Notes under the pieces: generated by a model
The model's database searches: none
Told to the model about the DNA's origin: nothing
The model's input: only the letters and a program-made list of their open reading frames with translations
Assembly: GCA_964529285.1 (NCBI GenBank)
Contig: CAZGWK010000014.1
Span: 4,738 to 68,737 of the forward strand
DNA: 64,000 nucleotides
From: SURF-21 sp964529285
GTDB lineage: Bacteria; Actinomycetota; Geothermincolia; Geothermincolales; RBG-13-55-18
Direction: 5' to 3'
Translations under genes and position numbers: made by a program
Part shown: one piece after another, positions 7,880 through 16,870 of the stretch
How the letters are laid out: every line of letters starts with the position of its first letter
Numbering within the stretch: the first letter of the stretch is position 1

Positions 7880-8485
7880 GTGAATAGGGTTGCAGAGATA
7901 AAACAGCGCATGCAACATCTCGTGGAGCTGAGTGCCCGCATGAAACAACAACTCGATAAGTTGAAGGGCGCGGAAGGTATAGAGATGCGCAAAAAGGCCA
8001 AGGAGGCCGGCACGCGCCTGGGGATCGGAGCGGGTATCTCCGCATTCGGGCTTACCATCATCGCGGTGGCGTCCGTGTACATAATCGCCGTCGTCATACT
8101 GCTGGTCAACATCGCTCTCGACCGCATGTGGTTATCCGCCCTGATAGTGGTAGCGGGTTTCCTGCTCATCGGGGCTGCGGTAGCGGTTATCGGCGTGACC
8201 ATGGCGAGAAAGGCCGCAAAAGACATACCGAAGATAGGAAGCGAAGTCGTGCAGGAGCTCAAGGATGCCAGCGAGGAGATGAAAAAGACCGTCGAAGAGG
8301 TGCAGGCTATCGCCAAACAGGAGGCGGATCAACGCCAGGAACAGATGAAGGAGATGATGGGGCAGGCCATGAAGGTGGCTCCGATCGTAATCGGGGCATA
8401 TGTCGGATACCGGCTGGTAAAGAAGGTCGTCCGTAATCGCAGGACCAGGAGCAGGATAATACGGGAGGAATTTGAGGAGGAGTAA
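7880..8485 (+). CDS. Holin-like (phage holin family/DUF1469-type) membrane protein
   Basis: The 201-residue protein has an amphipathic N-terminal coiled coil (residues 1-40), two adjacent transmembrane segments (about 50-110), and a long charged coiled coil ('VQELKDASEEMKKTVEEVQ'), then a basic end. This resembles the actinobacterial putative holin-X/phage-holin superfamily, usually chromosomal genes of unknown role. GTG at 7880 is chosen because AAAGGAGG lies 8 bases upstream; the closer ATG is closed by TGA after two codons. No other phage genes are near. Confidence 0.65.
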   Translation: MNRVAEIKQRMQHLVELSARMKQQLDKLKGAEGIEMRKKAKEAGTRLGIGAGISAFGLTIIAVASVYIIAVVILLVNIALDRMWLSALIVVAGFLLIGAAVAVIGVTMARKAAKDIPKIGSEVVQELKDASEEMKKTVEEVQAIAKQEADQRQEQMKEMMGQAMKVAPIVIGAYVGYRLVKKVVRNRRTRSRIIREEFEEE

Positions 8486-8506
8486 GCCCAAGGGGAACAG
8501 GAGCGG

Positions 8507-8531
8507 AAGGGGCCGGCGGGACCGGCCCCTT
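8507..8531 (+). terminator. Terminator after holin-like gene
   Basis: AAGGGGCCGG pairs perfectly with CCGGCCCCTT around a 5-base loop, 21 bases beyond the stop codon. The downstream T content is modest. Confidence 0.7.
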
Positions 8532-8630
8532 CGACTTTATACGGGAAGCCCGCAGCCCCCGTGATCGCCTTCACCGCGTCACGCTACACGCGCAGGGGCA
8601 TGCTGCCAGGCGGGGGTTTGTGCAGAGATA

Positions 8631-9443
8631 TCAGGCCTCCAGGAAGGCGAGCACTTCTCCTGCGAGCTTGTCGGGGTACATGGCTTGAAACCCGTGTCCG
8701 GCGCCTTCGATTTCCACCAGCCGGCTGTCTGGTATGGCTTCCGCCAGGATGCGCGAATTCTCGGGCGGTATGAGTACGTCCTTGCTCCCGGTGACGATAA
8801 GCGTGGGGTGGCGCAGGCTCGCCAGGCGGGAATGACAGGACCACGTGGACACGCCGGTTATCTGCCACACGAAACACCTGGGTTCGATGGGAGCAATGAG
8901 GTAGGTCTCGAGTACCTCTTCCATCAATTCCGGGTTCTCCTCGATATAGCGCTGCGGGAAGAGCAGGGGCAGCGAGAGGCGGGCCATGTCCTCTGCGCTT
9001 AGGCCTTCCCTGGGCGTATGCAGAAGGTTGTATACCTCCGGGGCGGCCAGCACCTGTTCGCGGCCGCCGCAGTTGGTGCATAACAATATCAGGCGCCGCA
9101 CGCGGTCCGGATGATCCAGTGCCAGTTCCTGTGCGATCATCCCGCCCATGGAGGCTCCCATGACGTGGGCCGATTCCCATCCCAGGTGATCCATGAGCCC
9201 CACAGCGTCGGCGGCCATGAGGGGGATGGGATAGGGACCTTCGGGCTTGCCCGACCTTCCGGCGCCGCGGTTATCGTAAGTCACTACGTGAAAGCGTTCG
9301 GCGAGCGGCTCGAGGAACCTTTCGCCCCACCAGTCTGCATTGGCGCTCAGGCCCATGATCAGAAGCAGGGGCTCGCCCTCGCCATATTCGCGGTAGTATA
9401 TGTTGATACCGTTGATCTCTGCCTCGTTCTCCTTTGCTTTCAT
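8631..9443 (-). CDS. Alpha/beta-hydrolase fold protein
   Basis: A 270-residue hydrolase with the nucleophile elbow 'GASMGGMIAQ' (Ser), acid motif 'VTGSKDVLIPPENS' and histidine motif 'GAGHGFQ'. 'YDNRGAGRS' is typical of the esterase/3-oxoadipate enol-lactonase group. The start ATG at 9443 overlaps the MFS stop codon as ATGA, so the two are translationally coupled and the hydrolase may act on the transported compound. An in-frame extension to 9563 overlaps the MFS gene and is rejected. Substrate unknown. Confidence 0.85.
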   Translation of the reverse strand: MKAKENEAEINGINIYYREYGEGEPLLLIMGLSANADWWGERFLEPLAERFHVVTYDNRGAGRSGKPEGPYPIPLMAADAVGLMDHLGWESAHVMGASMGGMIAQELALDHPDRVRRLILLCTNCGGREQVLAAPEVYNLLHTPREGLSAEDMARLSLPLLFPQRYIEENPELMEEVLETYLIAPIEPRCFVWQITGVSTWSCHSRLASLRHPTLIVTGSKDVLIPPENSRILAEAIPDSRLVEIEGAGHGFQAMYPDKLAGEVLAFLEA

Positions 9444-10633
9444 GTCAGGCCTGGACCTCCTTTCGCTTGACCCCCAGCGCCGCCAGCAGTGAGAAAGAGG
9501 AAAAAGAGCAGGCCCGTCAGGCCGATGGCGGCGCTTGCCAGGTACATGGTGGTGTAATTCCACAGGTCTGCCAGCGGGCCGAGCGCCAGGCTGCCCAAGC
9601 CGATCCCTACATCGAAGACGGCCATGAAGATGCCCAGCGCTGCGCCGCGGTCACTTTCCGGGGTATGGTCAAGGAGAAGGGCGGACAGGGTAGTGGGCAG
9701 ATAGGCGAATCCCAGTGCGTAGATAAAAGTCCCAGCGAAAAGGAGGGCGATGCTGGAGGCGAAGGCGATGATCACCAGGCCGACCAGGGTCGCACATGCC
9801 GACGCCACTATCAGGGGACGCCGCGGCCAGCGGTCCGCTTTCCTTCCTACGCCAACGCGGAAAACGATGAGGGTCACCGCGAATATGGTGAAAAAGAGCT
9901 GCCCAAGCTCGATGCCCTTGGCCTCGGAGGAGAGGATGACGAAGGCCTGCAGCGTTCCCAGGGTCAGCGTGAAGCACATGGTGTTTACGAATATCGCCTT
10001 CTGCAGCGCGGTCAGCTTGATGCGCGTCCGCTTTCCCCTCTCTTTTTTTACTCCCCTGGTGCCCGTCTCCCTTAAGGCCAGGGATGCGAACATGGCCAGG
10101 ACCGCCAGGCTCGCCGCGATTATATAAACGGGCGTGAACCCCCAGGCTTCCTCAACGGCCAGTGCAGCCCAGGGAGCGGCGGCAATGGAAACGTCCACCG
10201 ACATGTAAAAGATCGCAATGGCCTGCAGGCGCCGCGAGGAGGGGGCGAGATCGCCGATGACGGCATAAGCGGCGGTATGGAATGCGGCCAGCCCCAGACC
10301 GTTTACAAAACGGACGAAGAAAAGAGGCAGCGCGGAGTCGAAGGCCGCATAGAGAAAAGTAGAGATGCCCAGCAGCATGGTCCCCAGGAATATCACGAGC
10401 TTGCGGCCACTCATATCCGCCGCTCGCCCGAAAAGGGGACGCAGGAGCGCCGCCACCGTGAGCATGGCCATCAAGGCGCCGATGAGCGCGTTCGAGTAGC
10501 CTTTCTCCTCGAGGAACAGGGGAAGTACGGGGACGATCATGTAGATGGAAAAAAATGCTAGCAGGTTGCTGGTGCACACGGCCATGAAATCACGCCTGAA
10601 CAACCTTTCATCTGCGGCCGGCGTTCTTTCCAT
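9440..10633 (-). CDS. MFS transporter
   Basis: The 397-residue protein has about twelve hydrophobic segments and the MFS loop motif 'LFGRAADMSGRKLVIFLG' between helices 2 and 3, echoed in the second half by 'GRKADRWPRRPLIVAS'. Drug/proton-antiporter-like exporters are the closest general pattern. It is the first gene of a two-gene unit with the alpha/beta hydrolase. The direction of transport is not predictable from sequence alone. Confidence 0.85.
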   Translation of the reverse strand: MERTPAADERLFRRDFMAVCTSNLLAFFSIYMIVPVLPLFLEEKGYSNALIGALMAMLTVAALLRPLFGRAADMSGRKLVIFLGTMLLGISTFLYAAFDSALPLFFVRFVNGLGLAAFHTAAYAVIGDLAPSSRRLQAIAIFYMSVDVSIAAAPWAALAVEEAWGFTPVYIIAASLAVLAMFASLALRETGTRGVKKERGKRTRIKLTALQKAIFVNTMCFTLTLGTLQAFVILSSEAKGIELGQLFFTIFAVTLIVFRVGVGRKADRWPRRPLIVASACATLVGLVIIAFASSIALLFAGTFIYALGFAYLPTTLSALLLDHTPESDRGAALGIFMAVFDVGIGLGSLALGPLADLWNYTTMYLASAAIGLTGLLFFLFLTAGGAGGQAKGGPGLT

Positions 10634-10710
10634 GATCTCTCCTGAGTAAGCGGTCTCTGTATTCGGGTTTTATCTATTCTCGGCCAGCGCAAGTCAGAGG
10701 TCAATCGTTA

Positions 10711-10735
10711 TTCGACTTCTCCGGACCTAGGAGAA
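10711..10735 (-). terminator. Hairpin at the CAP-protein stop codon
   Basis: ACTTCTCC/GGAGAAGT forms a dyad overlapping the stop codon of the CAP-domain gene. No long T-run follows. Confidence 0.4.
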
Positions 10736-11398
10736 GTTCTCGGTGATGTAGACCTCGCCCTCCACAGTAACGTAGACACCAATGCCTTCACGCGTAAAGG
10801 GTGCCAGTATGTTCTCACGGTGCCCCGGGCTCTGCATCCATCCCTGTACCGTGGAGCTGGCGATCTCGTCGAGGTCGCTGTAGATATAGTCGAGCTTCTC
10901 TCCTGTCTCCTGGTCATAGGTATATGAGCGGACTACGTTGTTCAGAAACAGGTTCTCCCCTCCCACGTAGACGCGGTCCCCTATGCGGGTCTCCAGGTTG
11001 TAGCCCGCCTTTTCGTAGCGGTCGGCGAAATCGTCCCCTTCGGGGCTGATATGATCGAAATAATCCCTTTTGGCCATGTCCATGCTGTGAGCGTATGCGA
11101 TATCCGCCAGCGCCTCGTCCCACTGCAGGGCAGCGAGGCCGTTCTTCGCGCGTTCCTCGTTGACGAGATCGTGTATGGCGGATGCGAGGACCTGTGAGTC
11201 ATCTCTGACCTGCGCGATCTCTTCCTGCAGCTCTGCCTGCAGCTCGCTCTGCAGTGCGGCCTGCAGGTCAGCCTGGTCTTCTTCGGTGTTGTGATCGCCG
11301 GGGACCGTAGCTTCAAGGCACCCTCCTGCCAGGGCGAGAGCCGAGATAAGGAACAGGTACATCATCGCCAGCAGAAAGGCCTTACGGCCGGCATCCAT
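10727..11398 (-). CDS. CAP/SCP-domain secreted lipoprotein
   Basis: The 223-residue protein begins with a lipoprotein signal (hydrophobic 'LLAMMYLFLISALALAGGC', Cys27 as the lipid anchor), then a glutamine-rich helix (LQAALQSELQAELQEE) and a CAP (cysteine-rich secretory/PR-1) domain from about residue 65: 'IHDLVNEERAKNGLAALQW', 'AYAHSMDMAKRDYFDHISPEG', 'GENLFLN', 'GWMQSPGHRENILAPF'. The conserved His and Glu of the CAP cavity are present. It sits on the outer face of the cytoplasmic membrane; function of bacterial CAP proteins is poorly defined. Confidence 0.88.
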   Translation of the reverse strand: MDAGRKAFLLAMMYLFLISALALAGGCLEATVPGDHNTEEDQADLQAALQSELQAELQEEIAQVRDDSQVLASAIHDLVNEERAKNGLAALQWDEALADIAYAHSMDMAKRDYFDHISPEGDDFADRYEKAGYNLETRIGDRVYVGGENLFLNNVVRSYTYDQETGEKLDYIYSDLDEIASSTVQGWMQSPGHRENILAPFTREGIGVYVTVEGEVYITENFS

Positions 11399-11645
11399 TG
11401 TCGCTCACCTCCATGCACATTCTATCAGAGGGAAACCCGAAAAACGCGGCGAACTTCGCACTCGCCACAGCACGCGCGGTAGTGGGACCTGAAATGCACG
11501 GAATAGACCAAGCTGCATACAGCCGGAGGTATAATACTTGTGGCGCGGGCATGCAGGAGGAGGAGCGCGGTAGCCGTATCGTCAGGAAGGACGTGGTTCT
11601 TTTAGGGGGAACCGTGCGGCGCAGAAACGCAAGGAGGGGACGGAG

Positions 11646-12377
11646 ATGAGGATCGCATTGGTGGGAGCGGGGGCCATGGGCACGATCATCGGTGCCTTGA
11701 TCGCCAAAGGCGGAGAGGACATCGTGATGGTGGACGTGAACGAGCCGCATGTAAAGGCCTTGAACGAAAAGGGGGCCACGATAACGGGACACATGGATAT
11801 CACCGTCCCGGTGAATGCGGTCACCCCGGACGGCATGGAGGGCACCTACGACCTCGTCATCTATCTCGTGAAGACCACGTACGACGACAAGGCTCTGCCT
11901 GAGATACTGCCGTTTATCGGCGACGGCAGTATGGTCATCACGCTGCAGAACGGGGTTCCCGAGGAGAGGGTCGCCGCGGTCGTGGGCAGGGAAAGGACGC
12001 TGGGCGGCGCCATCGGATGGGGGGCTACCTTCATCGGCCCCGGTGTCTCCGAGCTCACCTACGACCCGGTCGAGATGACCTACGATATCGGCGAGCTGGA
12101 CGGCTCGCTCAGCAAGCGCATCAAGGCGGTGAAGGGTGTCCTGGACCTGGCGGGGAGTGCCGAGATCTCCGACAACCTGGTGGGTACGCGCTGGGTCAAG
12201 CTCATGGTCAACGTGTCCATGAGCGGACTGAGTGCCGCCCTGGACTGCACGTATGGGGATATCCTGGATAACGACAAGGTGACCGAGATAATAAGGGGCA
12301 TAGAGGACCGCAGGTACCCGCTGAGTTTCGATAACCTGGATATGATCGAGGTTCGGCCGCTCGAGGAGATAATCTGA
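11646..12377 (+). CDS. Ketopantoate reductase-like protein, short
   Basis: Residues 1-165 form a Rossmann domain with 'IALVGAGAMGTIIGALIAKGG' and 'VIYLVKTTYDD', matching the 2-dehydropantoate 2-reductase (ApbA/PanE) family. The helical C-terminal domain begins with 'RWVKLMVNVSMSGLSAALDC' but stops at 243 residues, about 50 short of usual, ending in an unrelated-looking tail. It may be a C-terminally truncated or divergent NAD(P)-dependent reductase, so a role in pantothenate synthesis is not assured. The ATG has GGAGGGGACGGAG upstream. Confidence 0.7.
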   Translation: MRIALVGAGAMGTIIGALIAKGGEDIVMVDVNEPHVKALNEKGATITGHMDITVPVNAVTPDGMEGTYDLVIYLVKTTYDDKALPEILPFIGDGSMVITLQNGVPEERVAAVVGRERTLGGAIGWGATFIGPGVSELTYDPVEMTYDIGELDGSLSKRIKAVKGVLDLAGSAEISDNLVGTRWVKLMVNVSMSGLSAALDCTYGDILDNDKVTEIIRGIEDRRYPLSFDNLDMIEVRPLEEII

Positions 12378-12515
12378 ACCCGGGGCGGACGGCCTGCGCG
12401 GGGTCCCCGGCTTAGGGATTTCGGGGGACGGGGGCGGCGAGTCGACGTTTGCGTGGTTCAGATATAGATATGCAACACGGTACGGAAGGGACGCGAGGGG
12501 GAGGAAGGTAGTTTA

Positions 12516-13004
12516 ATGAACGAGGAAATGACCCTTGAGGAGATAAGGAAACGCATCTTCGGGCTGCTTAACGAATCGCCGTTCTACCGCCATATCGGCA
12601 TGGTCGTGGTGGAGGCGGGCGAAGGCCGTGCCACGTTGGAGCTGCCGGTGAAAGAGGAGCTCAAGAACCTCTACGGGATACTGCACGGCGGAGTGATAGC
12701 GGCGCTTCTCGATTCCTCCTGTTCCATAGCAGTCGGCACGCTGCTTGGGTTTGACGAGGCTGCCGTCACCATAGACCAGCGCATCAATTACATCTCCAAC
12801 GTCAAGGGCGGGATGCTCTACGGTGAGGGCAAGGCATTGCACAAGGGGAGGTACACCGGGGTCAGCCAGGCGGAGGTAAGGGACGAAGACGGTAACCTGG
12901 TGGCCGCCGGGATGACCACCCAGTTCATAATCAAAAGGGGAGAGAGCCAGGTCAGGGACTCAAAGGACCCCGTCGATGACCGGCTGAAGAAGCCCGAAGC
13001 CTGA
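12516..13004 (+). CDS. PaaI-family hotdog thioesterase
   Basis: A 162-residue single hotdog-domain protein. 'NLYGILHGGVIAALLDSSCSIA' is the hallmark helix and loop of PaaI-type acyl-CoA thioesterases, with the Asp in 'LLDSS' at the usual catalytic position; the strand 'NGRYTGVSQAEVRDEDG'-like region and 'AAGMTTQFI' follow. It would hydrolyse aryl- or acyl-CoA esters in the cytoplasm. It lies just ahead of the SDR array, so both may act on CoA-linked intermediates, but no co-transcription is proven. Residues after about 145 are charged and unconserved. Confidence 0.85.
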   Translation: MNEEMTLEEIRKRIFGLLNESPFYRHIGMVVVEAGEGRATLELPVKEELKNLYGILHGGVIAALLDSSCSIAVGTLLGFDEAAVTIDQRINYISNVKGGMLYGEGKALHKGRYTGVSQAEVRDEDGNLVAAGMTTQFIIKRGESQVRDSKDPVDDRLKKPEA

Positions 13005-13161
13005 ATACTCGAGAGAAGGGGATCTCCCTGGCGGAAACACCCTGCGAGCGTACGCAGCGGGTGGCAGGACTGCATGCGCATCGAGATGTATGAGAATAAT
13101 GGCTCTGCGGTTATCATAATGGATAACCAGAAGGCATGCGCTGTGTAAGGGGGTAACTGAT

Positions 13162-14001
13162 ATGCGGGATTTCAACGGCAAGGTGGTGGTGATAACCGGA
13201 GCCGCAAGCGGCATCGGCAGGGAGATGGCGCTGGCCTTTGCGCGGCGGGGGGCGAGGATGGCCTTGGCCGATATCGATGCCGGGGGCCTGGAGAGGGTGC
13301 GGGGCGAGCTGGGTGGCCGGGGCACCGGCGTTTATACGCAGGTGGTCGACGTCTCTGTCGCCGCCGAGGTGGAAGCATTCTGCGACAGCATCTACCGGGA
13401 AATGGGAAGGGTGGACGTCCTCTGCAACAACGCTGGCGTGGCCGTGGGCGGCTGGATGGAGGACGTCTCCATGGACGATTGGAGCTGGCAGCTCGGCCCC
13501 AACCTCTGGGGGGTCATACACGGATGCCACTATTTCTACCCGCGCATGATCGCGCAGGGTGGAGGTGGTCATATCGTCAATACGGCGTCCGGAGCCGGCC
13601 TCATCCCTCTTCCCATCACCGTCGCCTACAATACCACCAAGTTCGCGGTGGTAGGTTTCTCCGAGACCCTGCGCGCCGAGGCGGCCATGTACGGCATCGG
13701 GGTCTCCGCAGTGTGCCCGGGCTTCGTCATCACCCGGGTGGTGGATAATGCGAGGATAGTCTCCGGGACGGAGCGTTCGTCGCCCGCGGAACTGAAGCAG
13801 CGGTTCGCGCGCTTCTTCGAGCGGCGCAACTATACTCCCGACAAGGTGGCGGCGGCGGTGATCAAAGGGATCGAGCGCAACAGGAGCGTGATCGTAATAG
13901 GCCCGGAGACTAGGTTGGGTGATATTTCCATGCGCTTGAGCCGCGGTCTGGTGATCTTCGTCATGCAGCAAGCCGCCCGCTTCATCAAGAAGTATGTATG
14001 A
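13162..14001 (+). CDS. Short-chain dehydrogenase/reductase, array copy 1
   Basis: This 279-residue classical SDR has the NAD(P) motif 'GAASGIGREMALAFARRG', 'DVLCNNAGVAVGG' and catalytic Tyr-Lys in 'AYNTTKFAVVGFSETLRAE' (Y and K four residues apart), with 'NTASGAG' carrying the Ser. Asp in 'ALADIDAGG' after strand 2 suggests NAD(H) preference. It heads a run of four paralogues on the same strand with 50-155 bp gaps. AAGGGGG precedes the ATG. It is an oxidoreductase of hydroxy or keto groups; the substrate is unknown. Confidence 0.88.
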   Translation: MRDFNGKVVVITGAASGIGREMALAFARRGARMALADIDAGGLERVRGELGGRGTGVYTQVVDVSVAAEVEAFCDSIYREMGRVDVLCNNAGVAVGGWMEDVSMDDWSWQLGPNLWGVIHGCHYFYPRMIAQGGGGHIVNTASGAGLIPLPITVAYNTTKFAVVGFSETLRAEAAMYGIGVSAVCPGFVITRVVDNARIVSGTERSSPAELKQRFARFFERRNYTPDKVAAAVIKGIERNRSVIVIGPETRLGDISMRLSRGLVIFVMQQAARFIKKYV

Positions 14002-14156
14002 GAACGAGAGTCTCGCGGAGACAAAGACCATGGAAGCCGTGGAGCGGGAACGGGCTCCCTCGACCTGAGGGGCGGCGGGCAAGTCGCCCGCGCGAGCGCG
14101 GCTCCTGCGAAACGTGATAACTATGCCGCCAGGCGCGGTGTAAGAAGGAGACGAAA

Positions 14157-15002
14157 ATGCCGGGGATGAAGGACTTCGCGGGAAAGGTCGTGGTGGTAAC
14201 GGGTGCCGCGAACGGCATCGGTCGGGAGATGTCCCTGGCCTTTGCGAGACGGGGGGCGAGGCTGGCACTTGCCGATATCGATGGCGAGGGCCTGCGCAAG
14301 GTGCGGGCGGAGCTGGATGCGCTTGGAACCGACGCCTACATCCAGGTGGTCGACGTCTCGGTCGCCGCCGAGGTGGAAACATTCCGCGACAGCATCTACC
14401 GGGAAATGGGAAAGGTCGACGTCCTCTGCAACAACGCGGGAGTGGCGTTGGGAGGAGATTTCGAACTCATGACGTTAGGGGATATGCACTGGCAGGTAGG
14501 AGCGAACCTCATGGGGGTCATCCACGGCTGCCATTATTTCTATCCCCGTATGCTGGCGCAGGGGAGCGGTCATATCGTAAACACGGCTTCCGCTGCGGGG
14601 CTGATACCTTTCTCGGGCCTGGCCCTGTACAGCGGCACGAAGCATGGTGTAGTCGGCCTGTCCGAGACCCTGCGCGCCGAGGCAGCCCTTCACGGTATAG
14701 GGATTACGGTCATCTGCCCGGGTGTCATCGCCACCGACATCGTTAAGAGGAGCAGGATCGTAGCGGGGTCCGGGAGGTCGACTTCTCACGAGCTGGCTGA
14801 GAAGATGGATCGCATCCTGCAATCGCGGGGCTTTACGCCGGACCGGGTGGCGCGCGCGGCGGTGCGCGCGGTCGCACGGGACACCGGGGTGGCGCGGATA
14901 ACACCGGAGACTTATGCCCTGGACTGGCTGCACCGCTTCAGCCGCGCCGTCTTCGGGCTGATGATGAAAACCGGCTCCCGCGCTGCCAGGTCGATATTGT
15001 AG
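14157..15002 (+). CDS. Short-chain dehydrogenase/reductase, array copy 2
   Basis: The 281-residue paralogue keeps 'GAANGIGREMSLAFARRG', 'DVLCNNAGVALGG', 'NTASAAG' and 'LYSGTKHGVVGLSETLRAE' as cofactor and catalytic motifs. Its middle 'VDVSVAAEVE' segment is almost identical in DNA to copy 1, whereas the substrate loop (residues 185-225, 'VKRSRIVAGSGRSTSHELAEK') differs, which would fit specialisation for different substrates. A strong GAAGGAGAC site precedes the ATG. Confidence 0.88.
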   Translation: MPGMKDFAGKVVVVTGAANGIGREMSLAFARRGARLALADIDGEGLRKVRAELDALGTDAYIQVVDVSVAAEVETFRDSIYREMGKVDVLCNNAGVALGGDFELMTLGDMHWQVGANLMGVIHGCHYFYPRMLAQGSGHIVNTASAAGLIPFSGLALYSGTKHGVVGLSETLRAEAALHGIGITVICPGVIATDIVKRSRIVAGSGRSTSHELAEKMDRILQSRGFTPDRVARAAVRAVARDTGVARITPETYALDWLHRFSRAVFGLMMKTGSRAARSIL

Positions 15003-15058
15003 GCTTTTCGGCCGGGAAAGCACTCGGCGCGGAACGTCTCGATAGGAAAGGGGTGCCC

Positions 15059-15895
15059 ATGGAATTGAAGGGAAAAGCAGTGGCCGTGACCGGCGCGGCC
15101 AGCGGCATCGGCAGGGAAACGGCCCTGGCTTTTGCCCGCCGCGGGGCGAGATTGGCAGTAGCGGATATCGACGGAGAGCGCCTGCGGGAAGTCAGGCGGG
15201 AGCTGGAGGAAACGGGCGCAGAGGCTTTTGCGGGAGTGGTGGATGTCTGCGACGCGGAACAGGTCGGGGGATGGTGCGATGAAGTATACCGCGAGCTGGG
15301 AAGGGTCGACGTCCTGTGTAACAATGCAGGCATCGGTATAGGCGGGCGCTTCGAGGACGTAAGCCTGCAGGACTGGGAGTGGATCGTCGGCGTCAACCTC
15401 TGGGGGGTCATACACGGCTGTCATTTCTTCTATCCGCGCATGATCGCGCAGGGCGGCGGGGGGCATATCGTGAACACGGCGTCCGGAGCCGGCCTGGCGC
15501 CGCTTCCCCTCATGACCGCGTATTGTTGTACGAAATACGCCGTTGTCGGCCTGTCCGAGACATTGCGCGCCGAGGCGGCCCTGCACGGTATCGGCGTCAG
15601 CGCTACCTGCCCGGGTATCGTGGACACGCCCATCACCAGGGCGGTCAAGCTCTGCTCGGGGACCGACCGCTCCACCCCGCAGGAGCTGCAGGACAGGATC
15701 GTGCGCATTTACAGGCGGCGCGGCTATACCCCGGACCGCGTGGCGGCGGCGGTGGTGAAAGCAGTGGAGAAGAACAAGGGAGTGGTGCCGGTCTGCCCCG
15801 AGACCTATGCCGGCGACTGGCTGCACCGCTTGAGCCGCAGCCTCAACGACGCCGGGTTGAAGAGGTCCGTAAAGGTCTTTCTCAAGCGGCTGTAG
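15059..15895 (+). CDS. Short-chain dehydrogenase/reductase, array copy 3
   Basis: Third paralogue, 278 residues from ATG 15059 (AAAGGGG five bases upstream; a GTG at 15053 is less likely). Motifs are 'GAASGIGRETALAFARRG', 'NNAGIGIGG', 'NTASGAG' and 'AYCCTKYAVVGLSETLRAE'. About 100 bp around 15355-15457 are identical to copy 4, although flanking sequence is diverged, indicating gene conversion or recent exchange. Aspartate in 'AVADIDGE' again suggests NAD(H). Confidence 0.88.
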   Translation: MELKGKAVAVTGAASGIGRETALAFARRGARLAVADIDGERLREVRRELEETGAEAFAGVVDVCDAEQVGGWCDEVYRELGRVDVLCNNAGIGIGGRFEDVSLQDWEWIVGVNLWGVIHGCHFFYPRMIAQGGGGHIVNTASGAGLAPLPLMTAYCCTKYAVVGLSETLRAEAALHGIGVSATCPGIVDTPITRAVKLCSGTDRSTPQELQDRIVRIYRRRGYTPDRVAAAVVKAVEKNKGVVPVCPETYAGDWLHRLSRSLNDAGLKRSVKVFLKRL

Positions 15896-15994
15896 GCATC
15901 CAGAAGGTATCGCATAAGGGCATGGGGGGGGCTTAAGGCATCCGTTCCGGCCGGATAATCGTGGACAGGGTTAAACGGAAAGGCAGATGAAGGT

Positions 15995-16840
15995 ATGGAT
16001 TATCGCGATAAGGTTGTCGTCGTGACGGGTGCGGGCTCGGGTATCGGGAGGGAGATCGCCCTTACCTTCGCGGGGCGCGGGACCAGGCTGGCGCTGGCGG
16101 ACATCAGCGAAAAAGGATTGTGCGCAGTCCGCGATGAACTGGGGACCGGCGGAAATACGCTGTACACAGAGACAGTCGACGTCTCCAGGGCGGACGAGTG
16201 CGGCGAATTCTGCGACGCCGTATACCGGGAGATGGGCAGGGTAGATATACTGTGCAACAATGCCGGGGTAGCCGTGGGCGGAGATTTCCAGGACGTAAGC
16301 CTGCAGGACTGGGAGTGGATCGTCGGCGTCAACCTCTGGGGGGTCATACACGGCTGTCATTTCTTCTATCCGCGCATGATCGCGCAGGGCGGAGGGGGAC
16401 ATATCGTGAACATTGCGTCCGCGGCCGGGTTGTTCCCGGCCCCGTTTTCGATCCCTTACGTAAGCACGAAGCACGGCGTGGTGGGTCTTTCGCAGACCCT
16501 GCGCTCTGAGGCGGCGCTTCACGGCATCGGCGTCAGCGCCATCTGCCCGGGTTTCGTTCTCTCCAATATCTACCGCAACGCCAGGCAGTGCACACCCCCG
16601 GCCAGCGGCACGCAGGATGAGAGCATTGCGGAAACGGAAAGGAAGATGGCGAAACGCAGGTTTACCGCCGCTTCGGTGGCCGAAGCGGTAGTGGAAGCGG
16701 TGGACGGGAACAAGGGCGTGATGCGGCTCTGCCCCGAGACCTATGCCTGCGATGTCCTGCACCGTGTGAGCAGAGGTGTTTTCGGCTCTCTCATGGCCCT
16801 CGTCGTTGCCGCGAGCAAGCGCGGCACGGGTAAAACCTAG
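15995..16840 (+). CDS. Short-chain dehydrogenase/reductase, array copy 4
   Basis: Fourth paralogue, 281 residues: 'GAGSGIGREIALTFAGRG', 'LCNNAGVAVGG', 'NIASAAG', 'PYVSTKHGVVGLSQTLRSE'. It shares a 100-bp identical tract with copy 3. Its substrate-binding region ('YRNARQCTPPASGTQDESIAE') is the most divergent of the four. The ribosome site (GAAGG) is weaker. The 150-bp repeats and a bidirectional terminator follow. Confidence 0.88.
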   Translation: MDYRDKVVVVTGAGSGIGREIALTFAGRGTRLALADISEKGLCAVRDELGTGGNTLYTETVDVSRADECGEFCDAVYREMGRVDILCNNAGVAVGGDFQDVSLQDWEWIVGVNLWGVIHGCHFFYPRMIAQGGGGHIVNIASAAGLFPAPFSIPYVSTKHGVVGLSQTLRSEAALHGIGVSAICPGFVLSNIYRNARQCTPPASGTQDESIAETERKMAKRRFTAASVAEAVVEAVDGNKGVMRLCPETYACDVLHRVSRGVFGSLMALVVAASKRGTGKT

Positions 16841-16870
16841 ATCGCTTATTGCTCGCCTCTCTGCGGGGGG

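Noticed and set aside
7880..8485. Remnant of a prophage based on the holin-like protein.
   Set aside because: No integrase, terminase, capsid or lysin genes nearby; this family is commonly chromosomal.
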